A stretch of 48,254 nucleotides of DNA from CAYXRS01 sp964636485 (GTDB lineage: Bacteria > Gemmatimonadota > Gemmatimonadetes > Gemmatimonadales > Gemmatimonadaceae), in assembly GCA_964636485.1 (NCBI GenBank), contig CAZWSO010000002.1, forward strand, positions 1 to 48,254. The letters are read 5' to 3'. Under the pieces are notes generated by a model. The model saw only the letters and a program-made list of their open reading frames with translations. It ran no database searches and was not told where the DNA came from. The translations under genes were made by a program, and so were the position numbers. Each line of letters starts with the position of its first letter. Position 1 is the first letter of the stretch. This document shows, piece after piece, positions 1 through 8,843 of this stretch.

Positions 1-1760
1 TCGGTCACGAAGCGGCCAGCGGCGCGGCCCACAAGCAGGCGCTCACTCACGATCGAGACCGCCGCCAGCCACCCCGCTTGCCCGGCGCGCACTGCGGCGA
101 CCGCCGGAGGACGCGCGGGTTCGGCACCACTGCGCCAGCGATCCAGCCGCCGGCGAAGCCGCTCGCCGCCGGCAAGGGGTGCGGCACCACAGCCGGCGGA
201 AAGGTCGGGTGGCAGGAGAGTGTGCTCGACACCAAGCGTTCGTCCCGCTGCCGCCATCTTTTCACGCAGCCGCCTTTCGGCACCAAGCAGCGCGGCCGCA
301 GAGGTTGGTGGTGCGAAAGCATAGACGCTGACCTGCTCATGCGGCGAGCCGAGTCGCCGTACTCGGCCTACGCGCTGCTCGAGCCGGGCCACTGTCCACG
401 GCAGATCGACGTGCACCACCACGGAGGCGTCCTGAAGGTTGATTCCCTCGCTCAGGAGATCCGTGGCGATCAACAGGGTTATTCGTTCCGCAGGCGGTGG
501 TGGCGGCACCCCGAGGGCGGTGGGAGCGAAGGCCTCGAGCGCCTGGCGCCGGGTGATCGGTCCGCCCGCGACCACGGCACCCCGCGCGGTTAGCGCGCAA
601 ACGCCGGGGCTGCGTTGGAGGGCGTGGAAGAGCGAGCGCGCGGTTTCCGCGTACTGCGTGAACGCCACTATCCCCTCGGCCGGATGACGCGCGCGGAGGC
701 TCACCAGTTCCGCTGCCCGTCGCTCGTCAGCGTGACGATTGCGAGTGCTGCGCCGGAGCAGGGCACGAACGGCGGTAGCGTGACGGTCGATGGCCTCGCG
801 AAGCTCCGCTGCTGTGTCGGCGGAAATTGGCCTGCCACCTACCATCTCCGTGAGGACGAGCTGCACCGAGTTGGCATCGCCGGTCCACGCCTGAAGCTCG
901 CGACGATCCGGATGGCGTCCAGCGGCCAGCGCTTCGCCAATGGCAATTGCGTGCGACAGTCGGAGTCGCAGACTGTGCTCGAGCGCGGCTCTGCTGGAGG
1001 CCCACAGTCGCACGAGGGTCAGCGTTACGAGCACGCCGCCATCCCCATCGCCACGCGCAGGCACCGGGGGTGGCAGGTTCAGGATGTCCTTCAGCAGCTC
1101 GCCGTCATCCTGTACTCTGATCCACTCTGGACTCCGCAACCCGGGAACCGGCGCGGCACCATTCAGATCGCGCCGTTCCCGGCGCACCACACATGCACGC
1201 AGTGCATTGGTGTCCAGCGACATTGCCGCAGACCCGAGGCAGAGCGCAATCAGGGCGCGCAGGTCTCGCTCCGAGTTGTGAATGGGCGTGGCAGTCAGCA
1301 TGAGTACGCGCGCACGGCGCGCGAGCCGAGCAACGCTTCGGTAGCGCCGCGTTGCCGGGTTGCGCACGTGATGCGCCTCGTCGAGCACGATGAGATCGCA
1401 TCCGCCAGGCGGCGGGTGTCGCCGGCTCAAAAGCTCGTACGAAATGAATGAAGCTGACACTTCGGCCCGCTGCATGGCGCTTGCCCATGTGGCGCGAAGC
1501 GCGGCAGGCGCAACTACGACCGGCTGCACGGCTTCCTTCATCAGCGCAAGGGCGACATATGTCTTTCCCAGGCCGACCTCGTCCGCCAGTACCGCGCCTC
1601 CATGTCGATCGAGCAGCTCGCGCAGGCGGGCGACGGCATCACTTTGATGAGGAAGGAGGTTTACTCCACCCACGCCCGTTACCGGCGGCGCGCCGCCAAG
1701 AAATACTTTGCCGATGACGGCGCGAACGGCGTTGGCATTCGCGCGGTGCAGCCGGCTCAC
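1..1760 (-). CDS. SNF2/DEAD-type helicase, 3' end outside window
   Basis: Superfamily 2 DNA translocase or helicase, probably acting on DNA together with the methyltransferase encoded just before it. The frame is open for about 586 codons to the window edge, so the C-terminus is missing. Motifs in order: Walker A ADEVGLGKT (about residues 58-66), DEAH box (126-129), TATP motif III (155-158), motif V ATDLLSEGINLQD (431-443) and motif VI QRVGRVRRLG (461-470). The start is the GTG whose bases overlap the methyltransferase stop as GTGA, with GGAG seven bases upstream; this implies translational coupling. The motif pattern resembles the SNF2-like helicases of type I restriction, DISARM (DrmD) and related defence loci. 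Which of these it belongs to cannot be told from motifs alone. Helicase assignment is secure; the defence role is inferred from the partner. Confidence 0.92.
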   Translation of the reverse strand, partial: MSRLHRANANAVRAVIGKVFLGGAPPVTGVGGVNLLPHQSDAVARLRELLDRHGGAVLADEVGLGKTYVALALMKEAVQPVVVAPAALRATWASAMQRAEVSASFISYELLSRRHPPPGGCDLIVLDEAHHVRNPATRRYRSVARLARRARVLMLTATPIHNSERDLRALIALCLGSAAMSLDTNALRACVVRRERRDLNGAAPVPGLRSPEWIRVQDDGELLKDILNLPPPVPARGDGDGGVLVTLTLVRLWASSRAALEHSLRLRLSHAIAIGEALAAGRHPDRRELQAWTGDANSVQLVLTEMVGGRPISADTAAELREAIDRHATAVRALLRRSTRNRHADERRAAELVSLRARHPAEGIVAFTQYAETARSLFHALQRSPGVCALTARGAVVAGGPITRRQALEAFAPTALGVPPPPPAERITLLIATDLLSEGINLQDASVVVHVDLPWTVARLEQRVGRVRRLGSPHEQVSVYAFAPPTSAAALLGAERRLREKMAAAGRTLGVEHTLLPPDLSAGCGAAPLAGGERLRRRLDRWRSGAEPARPPAVAAVRAGQAGWLAAVSIVSERLLVGRAAGRFVT

Positions 1761-4700
1761 CGCGCGCTCCACGAGATCAACGGCTCGATCTCGTGCCGTT
1801 CAACGCCGTACGCGTCGAGGATGGTGGAAAGGATTTCCACCTCGCTGGCGGGCTCGCCATCGTGCGCCCGCGATCCGATTGGGGCGAGCGTACGCACGGC
1901 CCGATCCCAGCGCTGGGGCAGGGGGAGGAGGGCGACCGTCCACGCGAGGTAGCGGCAATAACCGCCGCGCGCCGGTTCGGCGAGCAGCCGCAGCCATGCG
2001 GCAGCGAGCGGGGAGTTCAGCAGCGTAGCGAGGGTGACGGCGTCGGCCATTGATGGACACTTCACTACGTAGCAGCTGTTGAGTGGCACGGTGCGATCGC
2101 CGGCCGCGATGACGGCGGCGCGCGGCCTGCGGCCGAAGTCGGACCAGATCACACGCGGTGAAGCATCATCGGCGGCGGCTGTCCGAAAGAGCGACCACCA
2201 GGCGCCGTTACGTCCATCGCTTCGGTCGCGCAAACGTGGTCGCCACCGTCTGAGCCAGCTGAACGCCTTGGGGGGGACAATGGCCAGCGGACGGCCATCG
2301 GTGCCGTGCGTCCAGATGATTCGCTCGCAGCCGTCGGCCAGCCGCCAGGCGCCAACCCCCTCTCCACGCACCAGCGGCCGCAGCAGCTCGCGTTCGACAT
2401 GAAAGACGAATCCGTTGGACCGCACGGTAGCCAATCGGCCGTGCGTGGCGAGAAGCGTGACCAGAAACGCTTCGTTGCAGCCGCACTTGACACCGAGCTG
2501 CGGGCGGCCGAGCGAGCTGTTGGCGAGCGGAGGTCCCGCTCCGCGGACGAGATCGAAGGCGGCGCGCACCTTCGGCGGCGCGAGCAGCCACGGACTTTCC
2601 GTGTCGCGCTCCAACAGCAGGGCTTCCATGGACATCTCCCACCGGTGCACCTCTTCCCCGCAATGATAGGACGCGGCAATCTGCCGCCCGGCGTGCGGTG
2701 ACGTGTGGTGCACAGGTACGCGCCCGGTGCCGCGCGTCGATCCGGACGATGCTCGCTCTCGCCGGCCGAGCGGCAGCAGTGCGCCGTCGCTTCGCTCACT
2801 GGCGGTCGTGCACTTTCTGCCCGCGACGAGCGACGGATAGGCTGCCGCATCGAAGAGCGCCGGCGCTTCGGACCAGTCCTCCACTCGCGTGACGCGGGCG
2901 GAAGTGGCGAGCAGCCGGCGAGCCCCGCCGCCAGCGAGCGAACGCCAGAGCTTGGAGGGCAGGAGCAGCGCGAAAACGCCATCCTCACGGAGAAGCGCCA
3001 GCGAGCGCTCGAGGAAGAGCGCGGCAAGGTCCGGCTGACTCGCGAATCCCGTGGCGCCGGCGGCCGCGGCACCCTTCTCCCACGTAGGATGAGCCAGCAC
3101 CTCGAATCGCTGCCGCAGTCGAGCGCGAACTGCCGAAGGTATTCGGCGCAACCGCACCCAGGGCGGATTCCCGAGCACCACGTCGAACCCGCCACGCGAC
3201 GCGACGTCCGGATATCGAGTGGCAAATGCGAAGGGCAATGGCCCGCCACCGGCAAGCGCGCGACGCTCGGCGCGCAGCTCGCGAGCGCGCAGGCGCTCTC
3301 GGTCCAGCGCGTCACGCTCGCCAACCAGCGGGGCATGTCGTTCGCCGAAGAGGTCCGGCGAACGAACTTTTGCCAGCAGGTCACGCCGGCGGTGCGCGCA
3401 CCATTCCAGCGCGTCATCCACGCGCGCGAGCGCCACCGAACGCTCTCGACGCTCGAGTTCGCGCGCCAGCGCCACCTTGCGCTTGCCAGTGGCGCGCACG
3501 TACCGGTCGCGCAGGCGCGCTATGGCTGACGCACCGGCGACAGGACTGCTGTTGGCGAACGCGTCACCGGCCAGCGCATCGCCCACCCGAATGTGGTGGT
3601 CGAGGTTGGGGAGAGTGGGCGCCGCAAGCGGGTCGGTTTCGGTGCTCTCGATCACCACCGAGAGCCAGAGGCGAAGCTCGCACAGCCAGGCGGCGGTGGG
3701 ATTGACGTCTACGCCAAAGATCGAGCTCGCGAGCACGCTCCGGCGGATGGCATCCACCGGACGGTCATCGCCGAGCCTTCGAGCCAGGAGAGCGATGGTC
3801 TCGAGAGCATGCACGAGAAACGCGCCGGATCCGCACGCCGGGTCTAGCAGGGTGAGCCCGCGCAAGCGCTTCAGCAGCGCGTGGGCCGTTCCAGGCGGCG
3901 CATCCATGCCATCCACGAAGCGCTCGATGTCCGGAATGGCCGACGGTCGCGGCGCCAGCGCCTCGATCAGCGCTGTGCGAGTTACGGAGGCAACCAGTGG
4001 CTGGGGGGTGTAGAAAGAGCCACTGGACCGGCGGTCTCGCGATGCCATGAGCGATTCGAAAACGCGGCCGAGCATTTCCGGATCGATCGCCGTTTCCGTC
4101 CAGCTGTCGCTCTCCTCGCGTGCGCTGAAGCGGTAACGCAGCAACAGCTCGCCGAAAAGCGCGCCAAGGGTGTCGTCCCCAAAGGTGACCTGCCGGCACC
4201 GTTGCTCGGTGCTCGTTCGGGAGAACAACCCGCCGTTCAGAAAGGGTACGCGTCCGAGCCGCCGCGCCGCTGGTGCGCGCCGGCGCAGGGGTGTGTTCAG
4301 CGTTCCGAAGAAGAGTGGGAGCAGCACACGCTGGTGGTAGCCCCCGCCAGCAGTCATGCAACCGGTGAAAGTGCGCGCGAGGAAATCGTGGTCGCCGTCC
4401 AGCCAGCCTTTGGACTGGAGAAAGGAGAGAAAGAGCAGTCGCGATACGCAGAGCAGCGCCAGCTCCGAGCGCTGCGCCTCGGTGGCGTGACCGGTACCGC
4501 TGGCGGCGAGCTCGCCGACCAAACGCTCCAGCGTGCGGTAGAAACGCCGCGTGAGTGACTCCCGCCCGAGGATTGCGAGCCAGCGCGCATGCGCCAGCAG
4601 GTCCAGCTCGCTTCCGGCATCGCGCAGGGCGCGAACCGCTTCGGCGTCGCTGGGGTGCACGTGCGAGCTGTCCACCACCAGCGCGGACACGCGAGGGCGG

Positions 4701-5047
4701 GCGCGATCCGGCGTCCAGGTGGCGAGCACGACGTCGCTGGAGCCACGCTGCTGCACGAGGAGGAGCCAGAGGAGCTGTGGCGCGGCGCGCGACAGGCGCG
4801 CGGCGATGACGGCGGTAAGCTCTCGCACCGGCGTGTCATGGCTGCCGTTGACGAGCAGGGCACGCCGGCAGCCGGGACCGCGCGCGATGCGGGCATCGCG
4901 GACGACCGATTCGATGCCCAACGCGGTCAGTGCCTCCCGTGCCAGTGGGAGTGGAGCGTCGAACCCGATGGCGCGTGCCAGCTGCGCGAGGCCCGCGCGT
5001 GTCGCGGCGTGGTGGAGCAGTTCGGTAGCCGCCTCCAGAGTGCGCAT
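1757..5047 (-). CDS. N6-adenine DNA methyltransferase, Eco57I/type IIG-like
   Basis: Large (1096 residues) SAM-dependent DNA methyltransferase predicted to methylate adenine N6. An N-terminal region of unknown role (1-330) includes a conserved-looking SFLQSKGWLDGDHDF stretch (about 208-222). FYTPQPLV follows at 345-352, then motif I DPACGSGAF (402-410), FGVDVNPTA (444-452), and the catalytic NPPW (627-630). The segment from about 800 to 1050 is the likely target-recognition region. The size and FYTP/DPACGSGAF/NPPW layout match type IIG, BREX PglX and DISARM DrmMI enzymes. I cannot see an obvious PD-(D/E)xK nuclease core at the N-terminus. ATG start; no strong ribosome site. The stop overlaps the helicase start by GTGA, so the two form one operon read out of the window. 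Confidence 0.92.
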   Translation of the reverse strand: MRTLEAATELLHHAATRAGLAQLARAIGFDAPLPLAREALTALGIESVVRDARIARGPGCRRALLVNGSHDTPVRELTAVIAARLSRAAPQLLWLLLVQQRGSSDVVLATWTPDRARPRVSALVVDSSHVHPSDAEAVRALRDAGSELDLLAHARWLAILGRESLTRRFYRTLERLVGELAASGTGHATEAQRSELALLCVSRLLFLSFLQSKGWLDGDHDFLARTFTGCMTAGGGYHQRVLLPLFFGTLNTPLRRRAPAARRLGRVPFLNGGLFSRTSTEQRCRQVTFGDDTLGALFGELLLRYRFSAREESDSWTETAIDPEMLGRVFESLMASRDRRSSGSFYTPQPLVASVTRTALIEALAPRPSAIPDIERFVDGMDAPPGTAHALLKRLRGLTLLDPACGSGAFLVHALETIALLARRLGDDRPVDAIRRSVLASSIFGVDVNPTAAWLCELRLWLSVVIESTETDPLAAPTLPNLDHHIRVGDALAGDAFANSSPVAGASAIARLRDRYVRATGKRKVALARELERRERSVALARVDDALEWCAHRRRDLLAKVRSPDLFGERHAPLVGERDALDRERLRARELRAERRALAGGGPLPFAFATRYPDVASRGGFDVVLGNPPWVRLRRIPSAVRARLRQRFEVLAHPTWEKGAAAAGATGFASQPDLAALFLERSLALLREDGVFALLLPSKLWRSLAGGGARRLLATSARVTRVEDWSEAPALFDAAAYPSLVAGRKCTTASERSDGALLPLGRRERASSGSTRGTGRVPVHHTSPHAGRQIAASYHCGEEVHRWEMSMEALLLERDTESPWLLAPPKVRAAFDLVRGAGPPLANSSLGRPQLGVKCGCNEAFLVTLLATHGRLATVRSNGFVFHVERELLRPLVRGEGVGAWRLADGCERIIWTHGTDGRPLAIVPPKAFSWLRRWRPRLRDRSDGRNGAWWSLFRTAAADDASPRVIWSDFGRRPRAAVIAAGDRTVPLNSCYVVKCPSMADAVTLATLLNSPLAAAWLRLLAEPARGGYCRYLAWTVALLPLPQRWDRAVRTLAPIGSRAHDGEPASEVEILSTILDAYGVERHEIEPLISWSAR

Positions 5048-5159
5048 GCGGCACGCTAGTGCGACCAGTGCGGGCCACTCGCATCAGGCCACTGCGGATG
5101 GCGTCACATGCACGCATTGCGCGCGGGCGTGCGTTCCACCTTGCGGCATCAAGCCGGCG

Positions 5160-5324
5160 TCAGCGCCGGACCGACAGTGGTGTAAAAAGGAAACCCCCGG
5201 CGACCGCGTAGCTCGGTGCCAGGGGTAACCCCCACTCGGAGGAAAGGAAGCTTAACGCCTCCGCATCATAGAACACCTCGCCCATCGCAGGGTTCCCAAC
5301 CAGCCCGCAAATCGGCCGTAACAT
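5160..5324 (-). CDS. Small hypothetical protein, 54 residues
   Basis: Not recognised. The ATG has a GAGG seven to ten bases upstream, and about 72 percent of third codon positions are G or C, so coding is plausible. The product is moderately hydrophobic with a central LSFLSSEWGLPLAP segment and no cysteine pair or clear membrane helix. It lies between the end of the terminator hairpin at 5387-5419 and the methyltransferase start, on the same strand as both neighbours. The frame stays open upstream as far as 5738, but that extension would overlap the glycine-rich gene, so the short form is preferred. It could be a spurious frame. Confidence 0.3.
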   Translation of the reverse strand: MLRPICGLVGNPAMGEVFYDAEALSFLSSEWGLPLAPSYAVAGGFLFTPLSVRR

Positions 5325-5386
5325 AGTATCCTCATGTGTTTGCGACGTGATCGGCTTCAAGCCTTGCGCGGCGGGTCTCCAACGTG

Positions 5387-5419
5387 CCAACGGGCACCTC
5401 GTGAAGAGGTGCCCGTTGG
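5387..5419 (-). terminator. Hairpin terminator of the glycine-rich gene
   Basis: Perfect 14-base inverted repeat, ccaacgggcacctc and its complement, around a five-base gtgaa loop. It sits about 30 bases past the stop of the minus-strand glycine-rich gene. There is no long T run on either side, so it is a strong hairpin without the classic U tail. Confidence 0.75.
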
Positions 5420-5448
5420 TCAGGCAATTGGGCCGAGGGTGCTGCTGA

Positions 5449-5733
5449 CTACCGGCCGCCGCCCTGACCGCCCTGTCCCCCCTGGCCTCCCTGTCCGCCC
5501 TTGCCCTCCTGGCCGCGCATTCCCTCCTTCCCACTCTGGCCCCCGGGGAATGTTCCGCCGCCAGTGCCGCCACCCTTCTCCTCGGGTGTGCCGCCCGTGC
5601 CGCCGTACCCGCCCTCACGCTTACCGGCGCCCTCCTTTTTCTCGCGCTCGAGCTTCTCGCGGTCCAGGTCCTGCTCGCTCTTGTCCTGCTCGTTCGGGTT
5701 CTTGCCGAGGTTACGATCGCGCTCACTCGCCAT
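5449..5733 (-). CDS. Glycine-rich hydrophilic small protein
   Basis: A 94-residue protein of very biased composition. The N-terminal half (about 1-47) is charged and rich in Lys, Glu and Asp. The C-terminal half is Gly-rich and ends in four GGQ-type triplet repeats (GGQGGQGGQGG). It has no hydrophobic segment, so it is predicted cytoplasmic and disordered. Composition recalls KGG-repeat general stress proteins (YciG type), but the diagnostic repeat is not clearly present, so no function is assigned. The start is ATG in MASERDRN, preceded by GGAGGG ten bases upstream. An earlier ATG is in another frame, and the same frame also extends upstream to 5961 through antisense sequence. A hairpin terminator follows. 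Confidence 0.65.
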   Translation of the reverse strand: MASERDRNLGKNPNEQDKSEQDLDREKLEREKKEGAGKREGGYGGTGGTPEEKGGGTGGGTFPGGQSGKEGMRGQEGKGGQGGQGGQGGQGGGR

Positions 5734-5896
5734 TGCATTACCCTCCGATTGCGTCAGATGCTCGCGCCGCGGGCGGCGCGAAAAACAGTAATCGAACGAG
5801 CAACGCCTATGCCATGCACTGGCCAGTTTGCCAAGTTGACCGCGAGCGTACGTCATCCTACGTTGCGCGCTCTCTTCCAGCGAGGACCGCCAACAC

Positions 5897-6814
5897 GTGC
5901 ACGACAACAGTGGGCCACTGAGACCACCGCCGCTCCTGCCCGGAGCGCGCGTTGCGCTCATCGCACCCGCAGGCCCGCTGCGCGGAGAGGAGGATGTACG
6001 ACGAGCGGAGGAGAACGCACGATCGCTTGGCTGGGAAGCGACAGCCGGCGCGCACGTGCTGGAGCGCAGCGGCTATCTGGCCGGCGATGATGCGGGCCGC
6101 CTCGAGGATTTGAATGGCGCGTTGCGCGACAGGAGCGTAGACGCGATCTGGTTCCTGCGCGGCGGCTACGGCGCGATGCGCCTTCTCGATTCAGTGGACT
6201 ACGATGCACTGCGCACGCGACCGCGGACGCTGATCGGCTACTCCGAGATAACCGCGCTCCATCACGCCATTGCCAACCGTTCCGCGCTGAGCGGACTGCA
6301 CGGTCCCTGCGCACGAACGCCTCTCTCCGCGTTTGCGCGGGACTCGCTTGCCCGGGCCACCAGAGGGGATGACTCCTGCGGCGTCGTGCCCGAGGCGCGC
6401 GTCTTCCGCGGGGGACGCACAAGCGGGTTGCTCACGGGAGGCAATCTCGCGCTGCTGGCGGCGCTGGTCGGAACGCCGTACCTCTACGTTCCGGCCGGCG
6501 CCATCCTCGTGCTGGAGGATGTGAACGAGCCGGTGTACCGTATCGATCGCATGTTCCGACAGCTGCGGCTGGCCGGTGTCCTGTCGCGCTGTGCGGGGCT
6601 GGTGCTCGGCGCATTCACCGAGCGCGGCGGAGACGCGAGTGAGAACGGCGACTCCGCTCTGGAGAGAGTGCTGCGGGAAGCGGCCGAAGCGGTGGACGGC
6701 CCCTGTCTGGCCGGAGCGCCTGTTGGACACATCGATGACCAGTGGACGTGGCCGATGGGCGCGTTGGCCGAGCTGGATGCGGAGGAGCAGCGCGTCTCCG
6801 TGATCGGGACCTGA
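5897..6814 (+). CDS. ldcA: LD-carboxypeptidase, peptidase family S66
   Basis: Removes the terminal D-alanine from tetrapeptide stems during murein recycling (family knowledge). The 305-residue length is typical. An N-terminal IAPAGPLR segment (about 22-29) begins the fold. The serine nucleophile lies in GYSE (Ser116); the acid is in LVLEDVNEP (Glu207); the histidine is in GAPVGH (His278). This is the family's Ser-Glu-His set in order. No signal peptide is seen, so a cytoplasmic location is likely. The GTG start at 5897 has only a distant GAGG, so the exact start is less certain than the call. It is followed 13 bases later by the rhodanese gene and probably leads that operon. Confidence 0.93.
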   Translation: MHDNSGPLRPPPLLPGARVALIAPAGPLRGEEDVRRAEENARSLGWEATAGAHVLERSGYLAGDDAGRLEDLNGALRDRSVDAIWFLRGGYGAMRLLDSVDYDALRTRPRTLIGYSEITALHHAIANRSALSGLHGPCARTPLSAFARDSLARATRGDDSCGVVPEARVFRGGRTSGLLTGGNLALLAALVGTPYLYVPAGAILVLEDVNEPVYRIDRMFRQLRLAGVLSRCAGLVLGAFTERGGDASENGDSALERVLREAAEAVDGPCLAGAPVGHIDDQWTWPMGALAELDAEEQRVSVIGT

Positions 6815-6827
6815 ACGAGGGGAGCAG

Positions 6828-7184
6828 ATGGACGAGCTGAGCTACGAGGAGCAGGTGGCGCGGGCAAGGGAACGCGTGCGCGAGGTGTCGCCGCGGGAGG
6901 CGATCGGGCTGCGCGACGGCTCGACGGTATTCCTGGATGTGCGCGAGCCCCGCGAGTGGAACCTCTTTCGCATTCCGGGAGCGGTGCATGTGCCGCTCGG
7001 TGCACTGCCTGAAAAGGTTGGTGCCTCCGTACCGCGTGATGCGCGCGTTGTCGTGTATTGCGCACGCGGCAATCGGTCCGCTCTCGCGGCCGATCTTCTG
7101 CAGGGGATGGGCTACGAGAACGTCTCCTCGCTTGCTGCGGGCGTCACCGGCTGGATGGATGCAGGAGGGGAGCTCGAGCAGTGA
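6828..7184 (+). CDS. Single-domain rhodanese-like sulfurtransferase
   Basis: A 118-residue protein with one rhodanese domain. It shows the FLDVREPREW motif (about 35-44) and an active-site loop beginning at Cys78 in CARGNRS, the expected persulfide-carrying cysteine. The fold ends in the family's AAGVTGWMDAGG C-terminal motif. It has no signal peptide, so it probably works in the cytoplasm as a sulfur carrier or transferase; the acceptor is unknown. The gene follows ldcA by 13 bases, with GGGGAG upstream of its ATG, and precedes an alpha/beta hydrolase; the four genes from ldcA to the Nudix gene look co-transcribed. Confidence 0.92.
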   Translation: MDELSYEEQVARARERVREVSPREAIGLRDGSTVFLDVREPREWNLFRIPGAVHVPLGALPEKVGASVPRDARVVVYCARGNRSALAADLLQGMGYENVSSLAAGVTGWMDAGGELEQ

Positions 7185-7239
7185 GCGGCCGCGAACGGCG
7201 CTCGGGCTGGCGGAAGATCGACACCCGGAGACGCGGGTG

Positions 7240-8055
7240 ATGAGCACCGAACTGCTGGAGATTCCGGGACCGGATGGATTTCCCATCCGCGTACGGACGC
7301 TGTCCGTGGCTTCGCCGCGAGGCGCGGTGGTCATCTGTCACGGCTTCAAGGGCTTTTCCCAGTGGGGCTTCTTCCCATGGCTGTCGGAGCGCGTGGCGGC
7401 CATGGGAATGCGTGTGGTGGCCTTCGATTTTTCCGGGAGCGGCATGACCGCGGGTGGCTCGTTCTCGGATCAGGAGGGCTTCTACTCGAACACCTTCTCC
7501 CGCGAGCTTCGGGATCTGGAGACGGTGCTGGCGGAGTCGCGCCGGCGTAAATGGATCACCGGCGCCTATGGCCTGTTCGGCCATTCGCGCGGCGGGGGTA
7601 TCGCCACGCTGCACGCCGGCAGCGATGCGAACGTGAAGGCGCTCGTGACCTGGGCCGCCATCTCGACCGTACGTCGCTGGTCCGACAACGATGTGAGGGC
7701 GTGGCGCGAACGCGGCCACCTGGAGGTTCGGAACGCGCGAACGGGCGAGATCCTTCGTCAGGGCACGGCGATTCTCGACGAGGTCGAGCGCGAGGCAGAT
7801 GGCGCACTCGACATCGCTGCAGCCGCCGGTCGCATCACTGCGCCCTGGCTCATCGTGCACGGCACCGAGGACGAGACTGTAAGCGCGGAGGAAGGGCGCC
7901 GGCTGCATGCGTGCGCCGCAGCGGGCGTGGCGCGCATCGAGCTGCTAGAAACCAGTCACACCTTCGGTATCTCACACCCAATGATCGAGCGGTCGGCCGC
8001 GCTCGATCGTGCCGTTGCTCTCACCGTCGATTTCTACTCGGCGCACCTGCGGTGA
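7240..8055 (+). CDS. Alpha/beta hydrolase, dienelactone-hydrolase-like
   Basis: A 271-residue serine hydrolase. VVICHGFKG (about 30-38) forms the oxyanion side, the nucleophile elbow is GHSRGG (Ser116), the acid lies in HGTEDETV (Asp211) and the base is His240 in SHTFG. This complete triad points to an active esterase or thioesterase-like enzyme; the substrate is not predictable. No signal peptide. The frame runs far upstream, but the ATG at 7240 is chosen because GGAG precedes it and because the upstream part overlaps the rhodanese gene. Its stop overlaps the Nudix start as GTGA, showing tight coupling. Confidence 0.88.
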   Translation: MSTELLEIPGPDGFPIRVRTLSVASPRGAVVICHGFKGFSQWGFFPWLSERVAAMGMRVVAFDFSGSGMTAGGSFSDQEGFYSNTFSRELRDLETVLAESRRRKWITGAYGLFGHSRGGGIATLHAGSDANVKALVTWAAISTVRRWSDNDVRAWRERGHLEVRNARTGEILRQGTAILDEVEREADGALDIAAAAGRITAPWLIVHGTEDETVSAEEGRRLHACAAAGVARIELLETSHTFGISHPMIERSAALDRAVALTVDFYSAHLR

Positions 8056-8672
8056 GCGATCCTCAGTGGCCGCTGGAGCACCCCTGGCTGGCAAAGCTCG
8101 CCCGAGCTCTCCGCGATCGGCCGGGCCGCACGGTGGACGATGCCGAGCACGTAAGGCGTGCGGCCGTGACGCTGGTTCACCGCGTTCGGGGCGGCGCGGC
8201 CGGTGAAGGTGAAGTGGAACTGCTGCTGGTCAAGCGCGCCACCTGGGCCGGCGATCCATGGAGCGGACACGTCGCTCTCCCTGGCGGACGGCGCGAGTCG
8301 GGAGACTTCACAATGGAGGACACGGCCATCCGCGAAACCCGCGAGGAGACCTCGCTCGATCTTCGTCGCGGCGGCATGCTGATCGGGTCACTGGATGAGG
8401 TGTACCCGCGTACGCCGGTGCTGCCGCCGCTTGTGATCACACCCTTCGTGGCGGTAGTCGCCGGAACTCCCGAGTTGCGGTTGAGCTCCGAGCTGGCGGA
8501 AGCCTTCTGGGTGCCTGTCAGCGCGCTCCGCGACCCTGCTGCGCGGCGCGAGGTCGTGCTTCATGTCGCCGGTGCGACGCGGACTGTGTCGAGCTTTCAT
8601 CACGGCGGGCACACCATCTGGGGGATCACTTACAGCATCCTCGAACGGTATCTGGCGCTGGCGGTGCGATGA
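8052..8672 (+). CDS. Nudix hydrolase, CoA-pyrophosphatase-like
   Basis: A 206-residue Nudix protein. The SGHVALPGGR segment (about 71-80) followed by the RETREE helix (94-99) is the pattern of CoA diphosphatases (NudL/CoAse group), which cleave CoA to 4'-phosphopantetheine and 3',5'-ADP. The Nudix glycine after REUxEE is replaced by serine (REETSL), as happens in some members. GTG start overlapping the hydrolase stop. No membrane segment. Placement in an operon with a hydrolase and a murein-recycling enzyme suggests metabolite clean-up, but this is only inference. Confidence 0.85.
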   Translation: MSDPQWPLEHPWLAKLARALRDRPGRTVDDAEHVRRAAVTLVHRVRGGAAGEGEVELLLVKRATWAGDPWSGHVALPGGRRESGDFTMEDTAIRETREETSLDLRRGGMLIGSLDEVYPRTPVLPPLVITPFVAVVAGTPELRLSSELAEAFWVPVSALRDPAARREVVLHVAGATRTVSSFHHGGHTIWGITYSILERYLALAVR

Positions 8673-8843
8673 CCATCAAAGTTGTGTTGGCACAGGGTGC
8701 GCTGTGCTCGACCGATGTCGGAACCGCTGCGTTTGCGTGCCGCGTCCATCAATCGGTATCTCTTCCGTCGGCACCGCGCGTGAGCGCAAAGCTGGCGTGC
8801 CGGTTGCAGTGAGGCGGGCACTCGATCCGGGGAGCAGGTGTGC

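Noticed and set aside
615..1451. Long open frame on the plus strand within the helicase region
   Set aside because: It is antisense to the helicase; the minus frame carries all helicase motifs in order, while the plus frame has no domain.
2149..3417. Long second minus-strand frame inside the methyltransferase
   Set aside because: A shadow frame rich in Arg and Ser with no motif; the NPPW frame is the coding one.
8669..8812. 47-codon frame starting in an ATGA overlap after the Nudix gene
   Set aside because: Low GC at third codon positions for this genome, no ribosome site of its own and no recognisable product.
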